A stretch of DNA of 18,696 bases. Origin: Ignavibacteria bacterium UBA2373. Its GTDB lineage: Bacteria > Bacteroidota > Ignavibacteria > Kapaibacteriales > UBA961. The notes under the pieces were generated by a model, which saw only the letters and a program-made list of their open reading frames with translations, was not told where the DNA came from and did not search any database. The DNA lies in contig DDTD01000057.1 in assembly GCA_002344005.1 (NCBI GenBank), positions 1 to 18,696 of the forward strand, written 5' to 3'. Made by a program: the position numbers and the translations under genes. Shown one piece after another: positions 1-9,449 of the stretch (positions are counted from its first letter, which is position 1; each line of letters starts with the position of its first letter).

Positions 1-3000
1 ATTATCCCTCCGGGTTCACAGGATACCTATAACTTCTATCGTGAAGACAATATGCCGGGCACAACCTATGGTGGTGCTCGTCCCAAAATAGGGAATGGCA
101 ACACATCCTCTATCGACCCGACACCTGATAATTATGGTCATCAGTTTATTGCCAATGGTAATACAATGACACCAACGGGTGGTATTCGTAATCCAACAAA
201 CACTCAATTACATGTTCTGCCTGCTGACCTTCAATGGTCACCGATTATTGCTCCATTGTGGAATGATATGCAGGCATCACAAAGCACAAAGCGTTTAGAT
301 AGTGAGCGTGGTCAAGTGTGGTACAAACGCACCAATAATCCCAACGGTACGCGCCGTTTGATTATCTATTTCAAAAGTTTCAACTTACGTAATGCTCAAG
401 CATATCGCCACGGTAGCGTAAACTTCCCTGCTGATGATAATCGTATTCGTTTGAGTTTCCAAGTAACTTTAGATGAATCAGACAGTTCCGTTTATGTCTA
501 TTTCGAAGATTTAGCAGGTATCGTACCGCAGGGCAATTATATTATTACTGCTGCTGAATTTGCTCGGATGAACTCTACGATTGGTGTGAGCGGTATGGCA
601 CGTCATTATGCTTTCCGCAGCCCGAACTGCTTAACCAATACAAATCCAATGGAATATGCACTTGCCTATCCTCAATCAACACAATATCTTGCTGATGGTA
701 CATGGAATGGTTCTAATGTGAATGTGCGTGATCAGAATGGCGGGTCGGGCGGTACTGCCCCTTCAAGCGGTCTTGCTATTCGTTTCAAACAATGGCGTAA
801 TGTGTTGCGCGTGGTACCGACATCAGTATCGTATCGCGGTAGAGCATTAGACCCTAATGCCGTATTGACGGAGTATCCTCGTTTAATCTCGGGAGATTTC
901 GTTGAATTATTAGCAGGTCACCCTCAATTAGGAGCTATACGTCCGCAGGCAACATTTCAGAACATGACCAATGATATCCAAGGACCGGGTAATGCTAATC
1001 CACCACGTCCGGCAGGTGTCAATTATACACGACAAGATTTAAATTTCCGTACACGTTTCCATATTCGTAATCAAGTAACGGATCAAACAGCATATTCAGA
1101 GTCAGTACCTGTCAGCAGAAGTTGCTTGCGAGGCAATTGTGCGGGGAATATTGTTCAAAATGGTACCTTGAATGCAGCGGGAACAGTGTTCACTCCTTAT
1201 GTCGGTACACGATTATTCCCGGGCACAGGTCCATGCCCATTGAATGGTATTCCACCTTATGGCTTGGTACAAGTACTTTTCCCTGCCTTCCAGCCGAATG
1301 AATTGATTGACTTCAATATCGGTCGCTTGAGAGCATTCGTTATTGCAGAGCCACTTGATACCTTATTCCGTCCCTTAGGTGAACAATGGCCCTTTGATGA
1401 TACAGTGAAAGTTGACCTTTTCGTTATGCGTCGTTTGTCTTTCTTGACAACAGACGGTTTTAATGATGATGCGAATCAATATCACATCATCGGTGGTAAT
1501 CCGATGCCATCGGTATTGAAATGGGTTAATATTGACGCAGAAGTAGTTGATGGTGAAAAAAATACCTATAATCCGGTGCCACCTCGTGGTCAAGTAGCTG
1601 CCGCCAATCGTCCTACATTCAGAGTAAATTCACCGACAATCAGAATGAATCGTCGGACAATATTTGATGCAGAGCCGGTAATGACAAACGGTCGCGGTGG
1701 CGATCAGCTTCGTTCATTCCCAATTGATGTGCGTAACTTACCCAGCCGTCCGACTGTGGGAAGTATGCTTTCTGTTTCTATTCAACGTACAGGCATTCCT
1801 GATGGTCCTCTTGATCGTGGTTGGGCGGATAATACACTTCTCGGACCGGAGCCGCGTGTAATCTATAATGGTGTGGCAACAGCACTGTTTAATGGTTCCG
1901 GTAATGCAGTTAATCCTCTTGATGAGTTCTATCTTGAATATGCTCGTCCAAGTACAAATGAAATCGAAAATATCGCACGTCAATCACCTACCGACATTCA
2001 ATGGAATGTTCATCCGCGCCGTGGTGCTTCTACAGTTACTAATAATCCTGTCTTCACTTTATACGGAGCCGGTGGTTTAACACGTGGTTATTTAGAATCA
2101 GATGCTGATTCAGCATTAACTGCGATGCAAGGACTTCGTTCAGCAACTGCTGATGATGGTCGTGATAAAGAGTTCTACAAATTTGCATTCCAATTGCCTA
2201 AATCTGTGGTAAATGCTCCAAAAAATGGTGCTAAAAACTTCCGTTTCCGTTTACGTGTAAATTGTAAATTCAATGGTGGTGGACCTAATCAGCCGATTGA
2301 TGATAAAGATGATTTTTATGTGGATAATGTACGTTTGCTCTTCCCGAGAGAAACACCGGATCTTGAAATGTCTGTCGCTGAAGTTAACTGGCCCTATACC
2401 ATTACACCTGCATCACAAATGCGGCAAGTTCCTATCCGTGTAAAAGTTGTGAATAATACAAGTTTGCAAACAGGTGGTGCTAAAGTGCGTGTTGAAATCA
2501 TGCCAATAAGTGACACAAATATTTGGGTTTACTGCCGCAGCCAAACGGTACCTCTCATCAAAGAAGGTCAAGAAATATCAATCAATATGGCTGCGTGGGA
2601 TGCAAGTAGAACTGCTCCTCCGGGGCGCTACATCATTCGTGGTATTGTACGTTTGCAAGGTGGTATTGGCGATTTCCAAACCAATAATGACACAACATAC
2701 AGTATATATGATCTTCCCTATGGTGATGTCTTTGCTTATGATTCGGCTAATTCAAAAAATGATGTGCCGGATTTTTCAGCCCAATCAGGAGAAGTTTTCC
2801 CCGGTCGAGGTCTTGGTTTAGCAGGTGCAAATACTTGGCTCAATACTGCTCAATTTGGACCTCTCAATGGTGGCAGTACCGGTGAAATTGCCATGAAATT
2901 TACTATGCAATTACAAGACTCAGTCAAAGGTTTTTCTGCATATTTCGGTAGCTTGAACAATGCGGCTGATCGTATTGAGTTTAATGTTTACAGAGATGCC

Positions 3001-4167
3001 AATGGATTGCCGGGTGCGGCAATTTCCGCAGGCAGATTAGTCGGCATAGATCGTGGTTTACCAAGAGGTGCAAAAACAACACGTTTTGATGAGTATGTAA
3101 CATATACTCTCGAGCGACCTTTGGTATTGCTACCGGGAACATATTGGATTTCTGTTGCCCAGCTTTCCATTGATAACTTCAATTTGGGTGCTTCAAAAAG
3201 CCGTGCAGGTCAAATTGTGACGAACTATTCCGATACACCTGCCCGCACCTTTGGTCAAGGTAGAGGTCACTTGAACCTTGATAGAGCATTCCGTGTAGAT
3301 CGTGACAAAATTTCACCATTCTTCAGAACCTTAGGTAATGATGGTAAAGCACTTAATGATAATGTTTTTGCGTACAAAAACTCCATCAATGGTTCTTGGG
3401 GTGCATTTACTCCGGGATCAGGTAATCCTGCTTATGGTCATTTAGCATATCAGAACGGTTCGCCAATCGGTGGCTATGGAACATTCTCACGCGGTTTCTG
3501 GATTCCTATGTTGCGCCCCTTCTTTGGACTGAAACGAACAGTTTCGCAAATAAGATTTGCTCCTGAATGTTTGATGCCTGTAGAACTTACCTTCTTTGAT
3601 GGTCAAGCACGTGCTAACAGCGTTGATTTGTTCTGGCAAACAGCGTCCGAAGAGCGTAATGCGGGCTTCCAAGTTGAGCGTCGTTTGAAATTAGAAGATG
3701 TTTCGGTTGTTCAGTGGGAAAAACTTGCATTCATTCCGGGTGCAGGTAATTCCTCTACAGTACGCGACTATAATTTTACAGATGCTGATGTTGTTGCGGG
3801 TGCGACATATCAGTATCGCTTAATGCAATATGACATTGATGGCGGTGAAGATTGTAAACAAGTTGCGGACATCCTTGAATTCCCGATAGGTGCTAATGAA
3901 TTGATAGTAAATGCTTCTAATGTTCCGAATCCGGTCATTGACAAAACAACAATCCAATTTAATCTTACCGAGAATGCTAATGTCAAAGTAACAGTTCAAG
4001 ATATTCAAGGTAATGTCATTGCAACATTAATGAATAATCAGGAGTTAAATGCCGGCTTCCATACATTATCATGGTCAGCAGGTAATGAAATAGCAAGTGG
4101 AATATATATTTATCGTATTGAAGCTAATGGTACAGTCGTGACAGGTACTATATCTGTTGTTCATTAA
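1..4167 (+). CDS. Giant T9SS-exported surface protein, 5' end cut by window
   Basis: The reading frame is open from base 1, so the first ATG visible (base 52) is internal and the true start lies upstream. About 1388 residues are visible. Most of it is beta-rich, Asn/Gly/Pro-rich sequence without a motif I can name; around visible residues 900-1090 there is a stretch resembling a jelly-roll module. Near residue 1190 begins the segment MPVELTFFDGQ...SVDLFWQTASE...GFQVERR, the fibronectin-like domain that often precedes sorting tails in Bacteroidota. Residues about 1300-1388 form a T9SS type A sorting domain: NVPNPVIDKTTIQFNL, then VKVTVQDIQGN, then ASGIYIYRIEANG near the end. By family knowledge this tail directs export through the outer membrane and is then removed or used for anchoring. 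Substrate or binding role is unknown. It is followed by an intrinsic terminator and a convergent gene, so transcription ends here. Confidence 0.88.
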   Translation: MIPPGSQDTYNFYREDNMPGTTYGGARPKIGNGNTSSIDPTPDNYGHQFIANGNTMTPTGGIRNPTNTQLHVLPADLQWSPIIAPLWNDMQASQSTKRLDSERGQVWYKRTNNPNGTRRLIIYFKSFNLRNAQAYRHGSVNFPADDNRIRLSFQVTLDESDSSVYVYFEDLAGIVPQGNYIITAAEFARMNSTIGVSGMARHYAFRSPNCLTNTNPMEYALAYPQSTQYLADGTWNGSNVNVRDQNGGSGGTAPSSGLAIRFKQWRNVLRVVPTSVSYRGRALDPNAVLTEYPRLISGDFVELLAGHPQLGAIRPQATFQNMTNDIQGPGNANPPRPAGVNYTRQDLNFRTRFHIRNQVTDQTAYSESVPVSRSCLRGNCAGNIVQNGTLNAAGTVFTPYVGTRLFPGTGPCPLNGIPPYGLVQVLFPAFQPNELIDFNIGRLRAFVIAEPLDTLFRPLGEQWPFDDTVKVDLFVMRRLSFLTTDGFNDDANQYHIIGGNPMPSVLKWVNIDAEVVDGEKNTYNPVPPRGQVAAANRPTFRVNSPTIRMNRRTIFDAEPVMTNGRGGDQLRSFPIDVRNLPSRPTVGSMLSVSIQRTGIPDGPLDRGWADNTLLGPEPRVIYNGVATALFNGSGNAVNPLDEFYLEYARPSTNEIENIARQSPTDIQWNVHPRRGASTVTNNPVFTLYGAGGLTRGYLESDADSALTAMQGLRSATADDGRDKEFYKFAFQLPKSVVNAPKNGAKNFRFRLRVNCKFNGGGPNQPIDDKDDFYVDNVRLLFPRETPDLEMSVAEVNWPYTITPASQMRQVPIRVKVVNNTSLQTGGAKVRVEIMPISDTNIWVYCRSQTVPLIKEGQEISINMAAWDASRTAPPGRYIIRGIVRLQGGIGDFQTNNDTTYSIYDLPYGDVFAYDSANSKNDVPDFSAQSGEVFPGRGLGLAGANTWLNTAQFGPLNGGSTGEIAMKFTMQLQDSVKGFSAYFGSLNNAADRIEFNVYRDANGLPGAAISAGRLVGIDRGLPRGAKTTRFDEYVTYTLERPLVLLPGTYWISVAQLSIDNFNLGASKSRAGQIVTNYSDTPARTFGQGRGHLNLDRAFRVDRDKISPFFRTLGNDGKALNDNVFAYKNSINGSWGAFTPGSGNPAYGHLAYQNGSPIGGYGTFSRGFWIPMLRPFFGLKRTVSQIRFAPECLMPVELTFFDGQARANSVDLFWQTASEERNAGFQVERRLKLEDVSVVQWEKLAFIPGAGNSSTVRDYNFTDADVVAGATYQYRLMQYDIDGGEDCKQVADILEFPIGANELIVNASNVPNPVIDKTTIQFNLTENANVKVTVQDIQGNVIATLMNNQELNAGFHTLSWSAGNEIASGIYIYRIEANGTVVTGTISVVH

Positions 4168-4208
4168 TATAGCTACATCATATTGATAGAGAATTTTCCT
4201 TCTCATCA

Positions 4209-4248
4209 AAGCCCTTTTCATAGTTATGCGGAGGGCTTATTCTTTTTT
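4209..4248 (+). terminator. Intrinsic terminator of the giant surface protein gene
   Basis: AAGCCCT (4209-4215) and AGGGCTT (4232-4238) form a perfect 7-bp stem with a 16-nt loop, followed at once by a T-rich tract (4240-4248). It lies 41 bases after the stop codon at 4165-4167 and before the convergent gene, the expected place for a Rho-independent terminator. Confidence 0.65.
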
Positions 4249-4261
4249 GCATATCGGGCAT

Positions 4262-4329
4262 AGCCGAAGTAATATTAATGTACTGCCTACTATTGATGAT
4301 GACTCACATCTTGTAGGGTTTATTCGGCT
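4262..4329. repeat. Nested inverted repeat between convergent genes
   Basis: AGCCGAA (4262-4268) and TTCGGCT (4323-4329) are exact inverted repeats; inside them CCTAC (4286-4290) and GTAGG (4313-4317) are a second inverted pair. The structure sits just beyond the stop codon of the minus-strand WD40 gene. It could help end that transcript, but there is no clear T-run on the minus strand right after it, so a terminator call is uncertain. Confidence 0.35.
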
Positions 4330-4356
4330 CCACGATATTTTGTCCTATTAATACAC

Positions 4357-5700
4357 TTACTTCACTATCTCGACTCGATGGGATAATGATTTGGACGAGG
4401 TGGACAATATAATAAAGTATGCACCGGAGGGCAGATGATTGGTTTCATAGCGAAGAGTAGATTCTCCCGCAGGCATCTCGGCTTTTTGAATGATTGCGCT
4501 TTGTTTACCATCTTGGCTTATGAGTTCAATTGAGCAAAATGTAGATTTGGGTAAAGAATATGAGATTGTGATAAAATCGGATGCCGGATTAGGTATGACT
4601 TGAATACTGTACATATCAGCAATTCCAATATCGCTTTTTCCTTTTTTTGCCATTGGAGATTTTGTATCCGATTGTACATCCCATACAGTGATTGTTCCAT
4701 CAAGCGCCGTCGCCGCCATCACAGTGCCGTCTCCATTAAATGAATGTGATAAAAAATAATGGCTGTCTTTAATGCGCTCATTAAGGGATAAATAGTCAGT
4801 ATTCCAAAAAGACAATGAATTATCTGCACTTGCGGATGTCAAGCGTGTGCCGTCTTTACTAAATTCCACTGATGTGGCATAATTACTATGGGCTTTAAGT
4901 GTTTGAACAGCCACACCATGTTTTGTCCATACATATACCGGATTCATATTACCTGCCGCCGAAGCTGCTATATATTCACCATCAGGCGAAAAGCATACGC
5001 GAGTGATAAACCAATGGAGATTTTTTTCACCCTGTAAAGTATTGAGGCATTGTCCCGTTTGTGCATCCCATATTTTTACTGTGCCATCACCGCTTGAGCT
5101 TGCTATCAATGTGCCGTCAGGGGAAAAGCAAGCGGACGATACATATCCTGTATGCCCTTGCAAAGTATGGATAATTTCCCCGGTGTGGACATGACGGACA
5201 ATGGCTGTATTATCCCAACTTGCGGTGATGAGTTGCGAGCCGTCGGGGCTGAACCCTATATCATAAGCCGGAGAAGCATGCGCGGGTATGGTTTGTAATA
5301 ATGCGCCTGTTGTCGGATTCCATAGGCAAATTGCTCCGTCCCATCCCGTAGAAGCCAAGACCGAACCATCAGGGCTAAAAGCCACAGCATAGACATAACC
5401 CTTGTGACCGCGTAAAGTTTGTTGTATTTCGCCTGTGCGATAATCCCAAAGAATAATAACCGAATCACCTCCGGCACTTGCCATTGTCGTTCCCGAAAAA
5501 CTTATATCATTGACAAATGACCTATGTCCTCGCAATATATGGGTTGGCAATGCTGAAGTGATGCTTACCGAACGACGCTGAACAAGAGGCGATTTGGTGG
5601 CAGGTGACACTAAACGTTCACTTACCGTATGGGCACCGATTGCAGCATTGGAGCCGACAACAAGAACCGATAAGAATAAGAGTATGGAGCGTGAATACAT
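4357..5700 (-). CDS. Secreted WD40 beta-propeller protein with T9SS tail
   Basis: The product has 447 residues. Seven WD40 repeats are readable: each begins with a GH-like dipeptide (for example RGHRSF, RGHKGY, QGHTGY), contains FSPDG in most copies, and ends in LWD, LWN, KIWD, SFWN or TVWD. Seven repeats make one closed propeller, usually a protein-binding platform. Residues 363-447 are a T9SS type A sorting domain (IQVIPNPASDFITISYSLP ... LPSGAYFIILS ... VEIVK). The frame continues upstream to a possible ATG at 5817, but I chose the ATG at 5698-5700 because it is followed directly by a signal peptide (MYSRSILLFLSVLVVGSNAA), which the longer form would bury behind about 39 basic, non-conserved residues. 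There is no clear Shine-Dalgarno at either start. It is transcribed towards the giant surface protein gene. The binding partner cannot be inferred. Confidence 0.87.
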   Translation of the reverse strand: MYSRSILLFLSVLVVGSNAAIGAHTVSERLVSPATKSPLVQRRSVSITSALPTHILRGHRSFVNDISFSGTTMASAGGDSVIILWDYRTGEIQQTLRGHKGYVYAVAFSPDGSVLASTGWDGAICLWNPTTGALLQTIPAHASPAYDIGFSPDGSQLITASWDNTAIVRHVHTGEIIHTLQGHTGYVSSACFSPDGTLIASSSGDGTVKIWDAQTGQCLNTLQGEKNLHWFITRVCFSPDGEYIAASAAGNMNPVYVWTKHGVAVQTLKAHSNYATSVEFSKDGTRLTSASADNSLSFWNTDYLSLNERIKDSHYFLSHSFNGDGTVMAATALDGTITVWDVQSDTKSPMAKKGKSDIGIADMYSIQVIPNPASDFITISYSLPKSTFCSIELISQDGKQSAIIQKAEMPAGESTLRYETNHLPSGAYFIILSTSSKSLSHRVEIVK

Positions 5701-6418
5701 AGTAATTCTGAGTGATGATAAAATTCGATTGCACATAATGCAAATTACAGAATCAAATCGAAGTGTATAAGTCCTGTTTCTACGTAGTACTACCCAAAAT
5801 ATGGACTTCATAAACATACCAATGTTAAAGTAAACGGCACAAAAGCGACTTTCTCAGTGAATAACCCCAAAAACGGGGTATTTCGGACTTTTGACTCCGA
5901 AAAGTAGGCAAAAAAGTAGTATTAAAGTAGTAATGGATGAAAGAAATCTTCGCTTAATTTTGAAAAAGACAGAAATCGCCATGATTTTCCGGTGATTTTT
6001 AGACGATGTGACCGAAAAAGTTAAGGATATTCTTCTACGCATAGCCCTAAATAATGGTTCTGTACGCTGCTGAAAAGGGATGCAGAACCAAGTTTAGGAT
6101 AGGTGAGCGAGGACAGATAAACGCGAATAATGATGAAATCCAATTAAGGGGGATTTGCATATCAAGCGTTCTGTAATTGATGGCTCTGCTCAAGCATTTG
6201 GGCAGAGTCCTCAATACGGTTTTTTCTTTACCTTTTGCGCAAAAAGCGAAGCGTTGTGTTTGGTGTACGCAGGGCAATCACTCCATACCATTGAACTCAA
6301 CCGCATAAATAAGCCAATCATACACTCATATACAGTGGGTGATGAAAAATGTATGTAATTGTCAGTACTTATTTCTTCCGAATAATTCCCATTTACACCA
6401 ATATTGTGAGGATACACG
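5701..6418. other. Intergenic stretch with small inverted repeats, no convincing gene
   Basis: This divergent region must hold the promoters of the WD40 gene (leftwards) and the repeat protein gene (rightwards), but I find no good consensus match. Visible structure: CCCC-AAAAA-CGGGG at about 5865-5878, TTCGG/CCGAA at about 5881-5899, and CTCTGC (6184-6189)/GCAGAG (6202-6207) with a T-rich stretch about 13 bases further on. Short open frames exist on both strands (for example 6155-6358 plus, 6047-6277 minus), but they overlap one another, lack ribosome binding sites and look like low-complexity translations, so I do not call genes. Confidence 0.5.
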
Positions 6419-9244
6419 ATGAAATTGCAACTACTACTCCCCGCCTTGATTGTATTGTTCTGTACTTTGCCACTCTATGGGCAAGCCCCAAAACCCACCA
6501 TATCCTATCAGGGGGTGATGACCGCTGATGGCACGAAAGCCGACGGCACTTATACGATGGTATTTACGCTCTATCCTGCATTAGCCGAAGATTCAGTGAT
6601 ATGGCGCGAATATCATACGGTCATTGTGCGTGACGGATTATTTCATGTCGAACTCGGCTCGCTCATCAATTTACCCGAGGCATGGACGGGCAAGGAATAT
6701 CTTGGCATTGCACTTCATGGGCAAAGTGAATTTACTCGTACAAAAATAAGCGCACAGGGATATGCACTATCGGCGCGCCATGCTCAAACGGCAAATGAGT
6801 TAACACAAGGGACTGTCGTATCACTCAATGGAAAACAAGGGCATCTGACATTGACTTCCGGCAATGGCATACACATCACCGAAAACAATAATGGATGGAT
6901 TATTGCCTCCGAAAATTCAAAAAATAATGATAATTCGCCATTGAATCAAGGAACGGAATGGTTGCTCAATGGCAATACAAATATCAGTGCGAACAGTTGG
7001 CTCGGCACTGCAAATAATTTTCCATTGATTATCAGGACAAATAATACAGAAAAAATGCGTGTGCAAACCACAGGCAATGTGGGTATAGGCATACAAAACC
7101 CATCACATAGATTAAGTGTGGCTAAAGAAATATTTATAAGCAATAGCGGCGGCACACCCGAATTACGCATTGCAGAAGCAACGGGGCATAATTTTACGCG
7201 ATTTATTACCACAACACAAAGCCAAGATATTACCTATACACTGCCAAGCGATGATGGTGACAATGGCGATATATTAATGACAAATGGCAGCGGTGTTTTA
7301 TCATGGCAAAGTAATAATACATGGAATATTGACGGAAATACTAATGTAAATGCGAATCACTTTATCGGAACAAAAAATCAGCAACCATTAATTCTGCGCA
7401 CCAACAATTATGAACGTTTGCGGATTACAGCTTTGGGAAATATTGGCATTAATGAAGATGAACCATCGCAAAAATTAGAAGTCGGCGGAAATATTCTCAT
7501 TAAGCAAAGCGGCACGAATACTGGTGAATTACGCTTGCATGAAACAGGTTTTGGGAATCATTATACAGGATTCAGAGCCGGAAATATGCCCCAAAATATT
7601 GTCTATACTTTACCGACGACTTTACCGCAAAATAATCAAATATTACAAGCCAATGCAGCAGGACAATTATCATGGGTGAGTATATCTGCCGGAGCATCAG
7701 GCAATGCCGGCGGCGATTTAATAGGTGATTATCCCAATCCGAGTATTGCAAACGGAGTTGTGCATAATAACCATATTTCTCCAAGTGCAGGAATTGCATA
7801 TAGCAAAATTAATTTATCGAATAGCATAGTGAATAGTGATATATCCTCAAGTGCGGGAATTGCATATAGCAAAATTAATTTGTTGAATAGCATAGTAAAT
7901 AATGATATTTCTGCAAGTGCAGGAATCGCATATAGCAAATTAAGTTTAACAAATAGCATAGTCAGTGGTGATTTGACATCGGGTTCGGTGACGGGACCAA
8001 AAATAGAATCGAATGCCGTGACGACAGGAAAAATAGCCGACAATACTATACAGAGCAATGATATAAAAGATGGAGATATACAAACAATTGACTTGGCGAA
8101 TAATGCAGTAACGACAGCTAAAATATCATCCACCGGAGCAAATAGCGGCGATGTGCTTAGTTTTAATGGCTCGGCTATTGTATGGACACCGCAATCACTT
8201 TCTACAATCCCTGATGGAATTATTGTTGATGCAGATATATCCTCAGGTGCGGGAATTGCATACAGCAAAATTAATTTGTCGAATAGCATAGTAAATGGTG
8301 ATATATCCTCAAGTGCGGGAATTGCATACAGCAAACTTAATTTATCGAATAGCATAGTGAATGGTGATATATCCTCCAGTGCGGGCATCGCATACAGTAA
8401 AGTTAATTTGTCAAACAGCATAGTAAATAGTGATATATCCTCAAGTGCGGGAATTGCATACAGCAAATTAAATTTAACAAACAGTATAGTAAATAGTGAT
8501 ATATCCTCAAGTGCAGGCATCGCATATAGCAAATTAAATTTAACAAATAGCATAGTCAGTGGTGATTTGACATCGGGTTCGGTGACGGGACCAAAAATAG
8601 AATCGAATGCCGTGACGACAGGAAAAATAGCCGACAATACCATACAGAGCAATGATATAAGAGATGGAGATATACAAACAATTGACTTGGCGAATAATGC
8701 AGTAACGACAGCTAAAATATCATCCACGGGAGCAAATAGCGGCGATGTTCTTAGTTTTAATGGCTCGGCTGTGGCATGGTCTGCATCACCCAAATATGCT
8801 TATCTCTATGACAGCAAAACAAGCGGCACTGCGGGTGGCGCATATCCTAATGCCGATACATGGGTGGTGCGCACAATAAATACCGAAGATGATCCCGATA
8901 ATATTGTCACATTGAATGCAAATCAATTTACTCTCACAGCAGGAACATATCATATTCGTGCTGAAATGCCTGCACTCAGCGTCAATGAATTTGTTGCCGC
9001 AATCTATAATGTGACAGACAATCAATATGCACTCATCGGACAGACGGCATGGAATACAGCCGGAGAATTATATCAAACACACTCTGTCATTACTGGAAGA
9101 ATAACAATCAATGCAACAAAAACGTTTGAATTGCGCATGAGAGGTAAAATTGCCAATAATAGTCAATATGCGCTGGGGAGTCCCGTGATATTTACAGGAG
9201 TGCCCGAAATATATTCGCAAATTACCATCATAAAAACACAATAA
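6419..9244 (+). CDS. Exported tail-fibre-like repeat protein
   Basis: The product has 941 residues. The ATG at 6419 follows GAGGA at good spacing and starts a signal peptide (MKLQLLLPALIVLFCTLPLYG, cleavage near residue 21). Residues about 25-125 carry the opening seen in many Bacteroidota fibre-like proteins (ISYQGVMTADG ... YALSARHAQTAN). Residues about 215-360 contain two modules with GNVGIGIQNPSHRLSV and GNIGINEDEPSQKLEV, typical of trimeric fibres or adhesins. Residues 456-784 are repeats: eight 22-residue units (AGIAYSK-NL-NSIV--DI-S) in two groups, each group closed by the same 65-residue cassette. Residues about 785-941 look like a C1q/TNF-like jelly-roll head, ending ITIIKTQ. No T9SS tail is visible. 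By family knowledge such proteins are extracellular stalk-and-head adhesins; this role is inferred. Nothing identifies a receptor. Confidence 0.85.
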   Translation: MKLQLLLPALIVLFCTLPLYGQAPKPTISYQGVMTADGTKADGTYTMVFTLYPALAEDSVIWREYHTVIVRDGLFHVELGSLINLPEAWTGKEYLGIALHGQSEFTRTKISAQGYALSARHAQTANELTQGTVVSLNGKQGHLTLTSGNGIHITENNNGWIIASENSKNNDNSPLNQGTEWLLNGNTNISANSWLGTANNFPLIIRTNNTEKMRVQTTGNVGIGIQNPSHRLSVAKEIFISNSGGTPELRIAEATGHNFTRFITTTQSQDITYTLPSDDGDNGDILMTNGSGVLSWQSNNTWNIDGNTNVNANHFIGTKNQQPLILRTNNYERLRITALGNIGINEDEPSQKLEVGGNILIKQSGTNTGELRLHETGFGNHYTGFRAGNMPQNIVYTLPTTLPQNNQILQANAAGQLSWVSISAGASGNAGGDLIGDYPNPSIANGVVHNNHISPSAGIAYSKINLSNSIVNSDISSSAGIAYSKINLLNSIVNNDISASAGIAYSKLSLTNSIVSGDLTSGSVTGPKIESNAVTTGKIADNTIQSNDIKDGDIQTIDLANNAVTTAKISSTGANSGDVLSFNGSAIVWTPQSLSTIPDGIIVDADISSGAGIAYSKINLSNSIVNGDISSSAGIAYSKLNLSNSIVNGDISSSAGIAYSKVNLSNSIVNSDISSSAGIAYSKLNLTNSIVNSDISSSAGIAYSKLNLTNSIVSGDLTSGSVTGPKIESNAVTTGKIADNTIQSNDIRDGDIQTIDLANNAVTTAKISSTGANSGDVLSFNGSAVAWSASPKYAYLYDSKTSGTAGGAYPNADTWVVRTINTEDDPDNIVTLNANQFTLTAGTYHIRAEMPALSVNEFVAAIYNVTDNQYALIGQTAWNTAGELYQTHSVITGRITINATKTFELRMRGKIANNSQYALGSPVIFTGVPEIYSQITIIKTQ
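7784..8176 (+). repeat. Intragenic repeat block 1: three 66-bp units plus 195-bp cassette
   Basis: Units at 7784-7849, 7850-7915 and 7916-7981 each encode 22 residues of the form SAGIAYSK..L.NSIV..D. The cassette at 7982-8176 (GSVTGPKIESNAVTTGKIAD onwards) follows directly. All units keep the reading frame. Confidence 0.9.
8246..8770 (+). repeat. Intragenic repeat block 2: five 66-bp units plus the same cassette
   Basis: Units at 8246-8311, 8312-8377, 8378-8443, 8444-8509 and 8510-8575 match the units of block 1, and 8576-8770 repeats the 195-bp cassette of 7982-8176 with only about four base differences that I can see. The near identity at DNA level points to a recent duplication or gene conversion. 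Confidence 0.9.
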
Positions 9245-9264
9245 TTTTTCACAGCTTTTTATTC

Positions 9265-9280
9265 TGCATCGAGTGATGCA
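9265..9280. repeat. Short perfect hairpin after the repeat protein gene
   Basis: TGCATC-GAGT-GATGCA is a perfect 6-bp stem with a 4-nt loop, 20 bases past the stop codon at 9242-9244. No T-run follows on the plus strand, so it is a weak terminator candidate at best. Confidence 0.3.
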
Positions 9281-9449
9281 CAAATTACAATAATATTCAC
9301 AGAACAATAAGTCAAATTAATAATGTCAGAAAAAAAAACACATTCGATTTTAACTATAACTATGCACGATTATTTTTTTACTCAGTTAACGTATGTCGGC
9401 TATGATTCTGCCGGCTACACTTTTTTTCTTACTTATATGGAGATACTCC

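Noticed and set aside
4357..5817. Longer start of the WD40 protein at 5817
   Set aside because: It would put about 39 residues in front of a clear signal peptide that begins at 5700.
6155..6358. 67-codon ORF before the fibre-like gene
   Set aside because: No ribosome site, overlaps equally long frames on the other strand, and no recognisable protein.
7729..8793. 354-codon open frame on the minus strand across the repeat block
   Set aside because: It is the antisense shadow of the in-frame repeats of the fibre-like gene; the repeats keep it open, and it lacks a ribosome site and any domain.
9393..9449. N-terminal extension of the M15 peptidase starting at 9393
   Set aside because: No ribosome site before 9393, while the ATG at 9450 has GGAG nine bases upstream. 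Kept as an alternative because the extension is hydrophobic.
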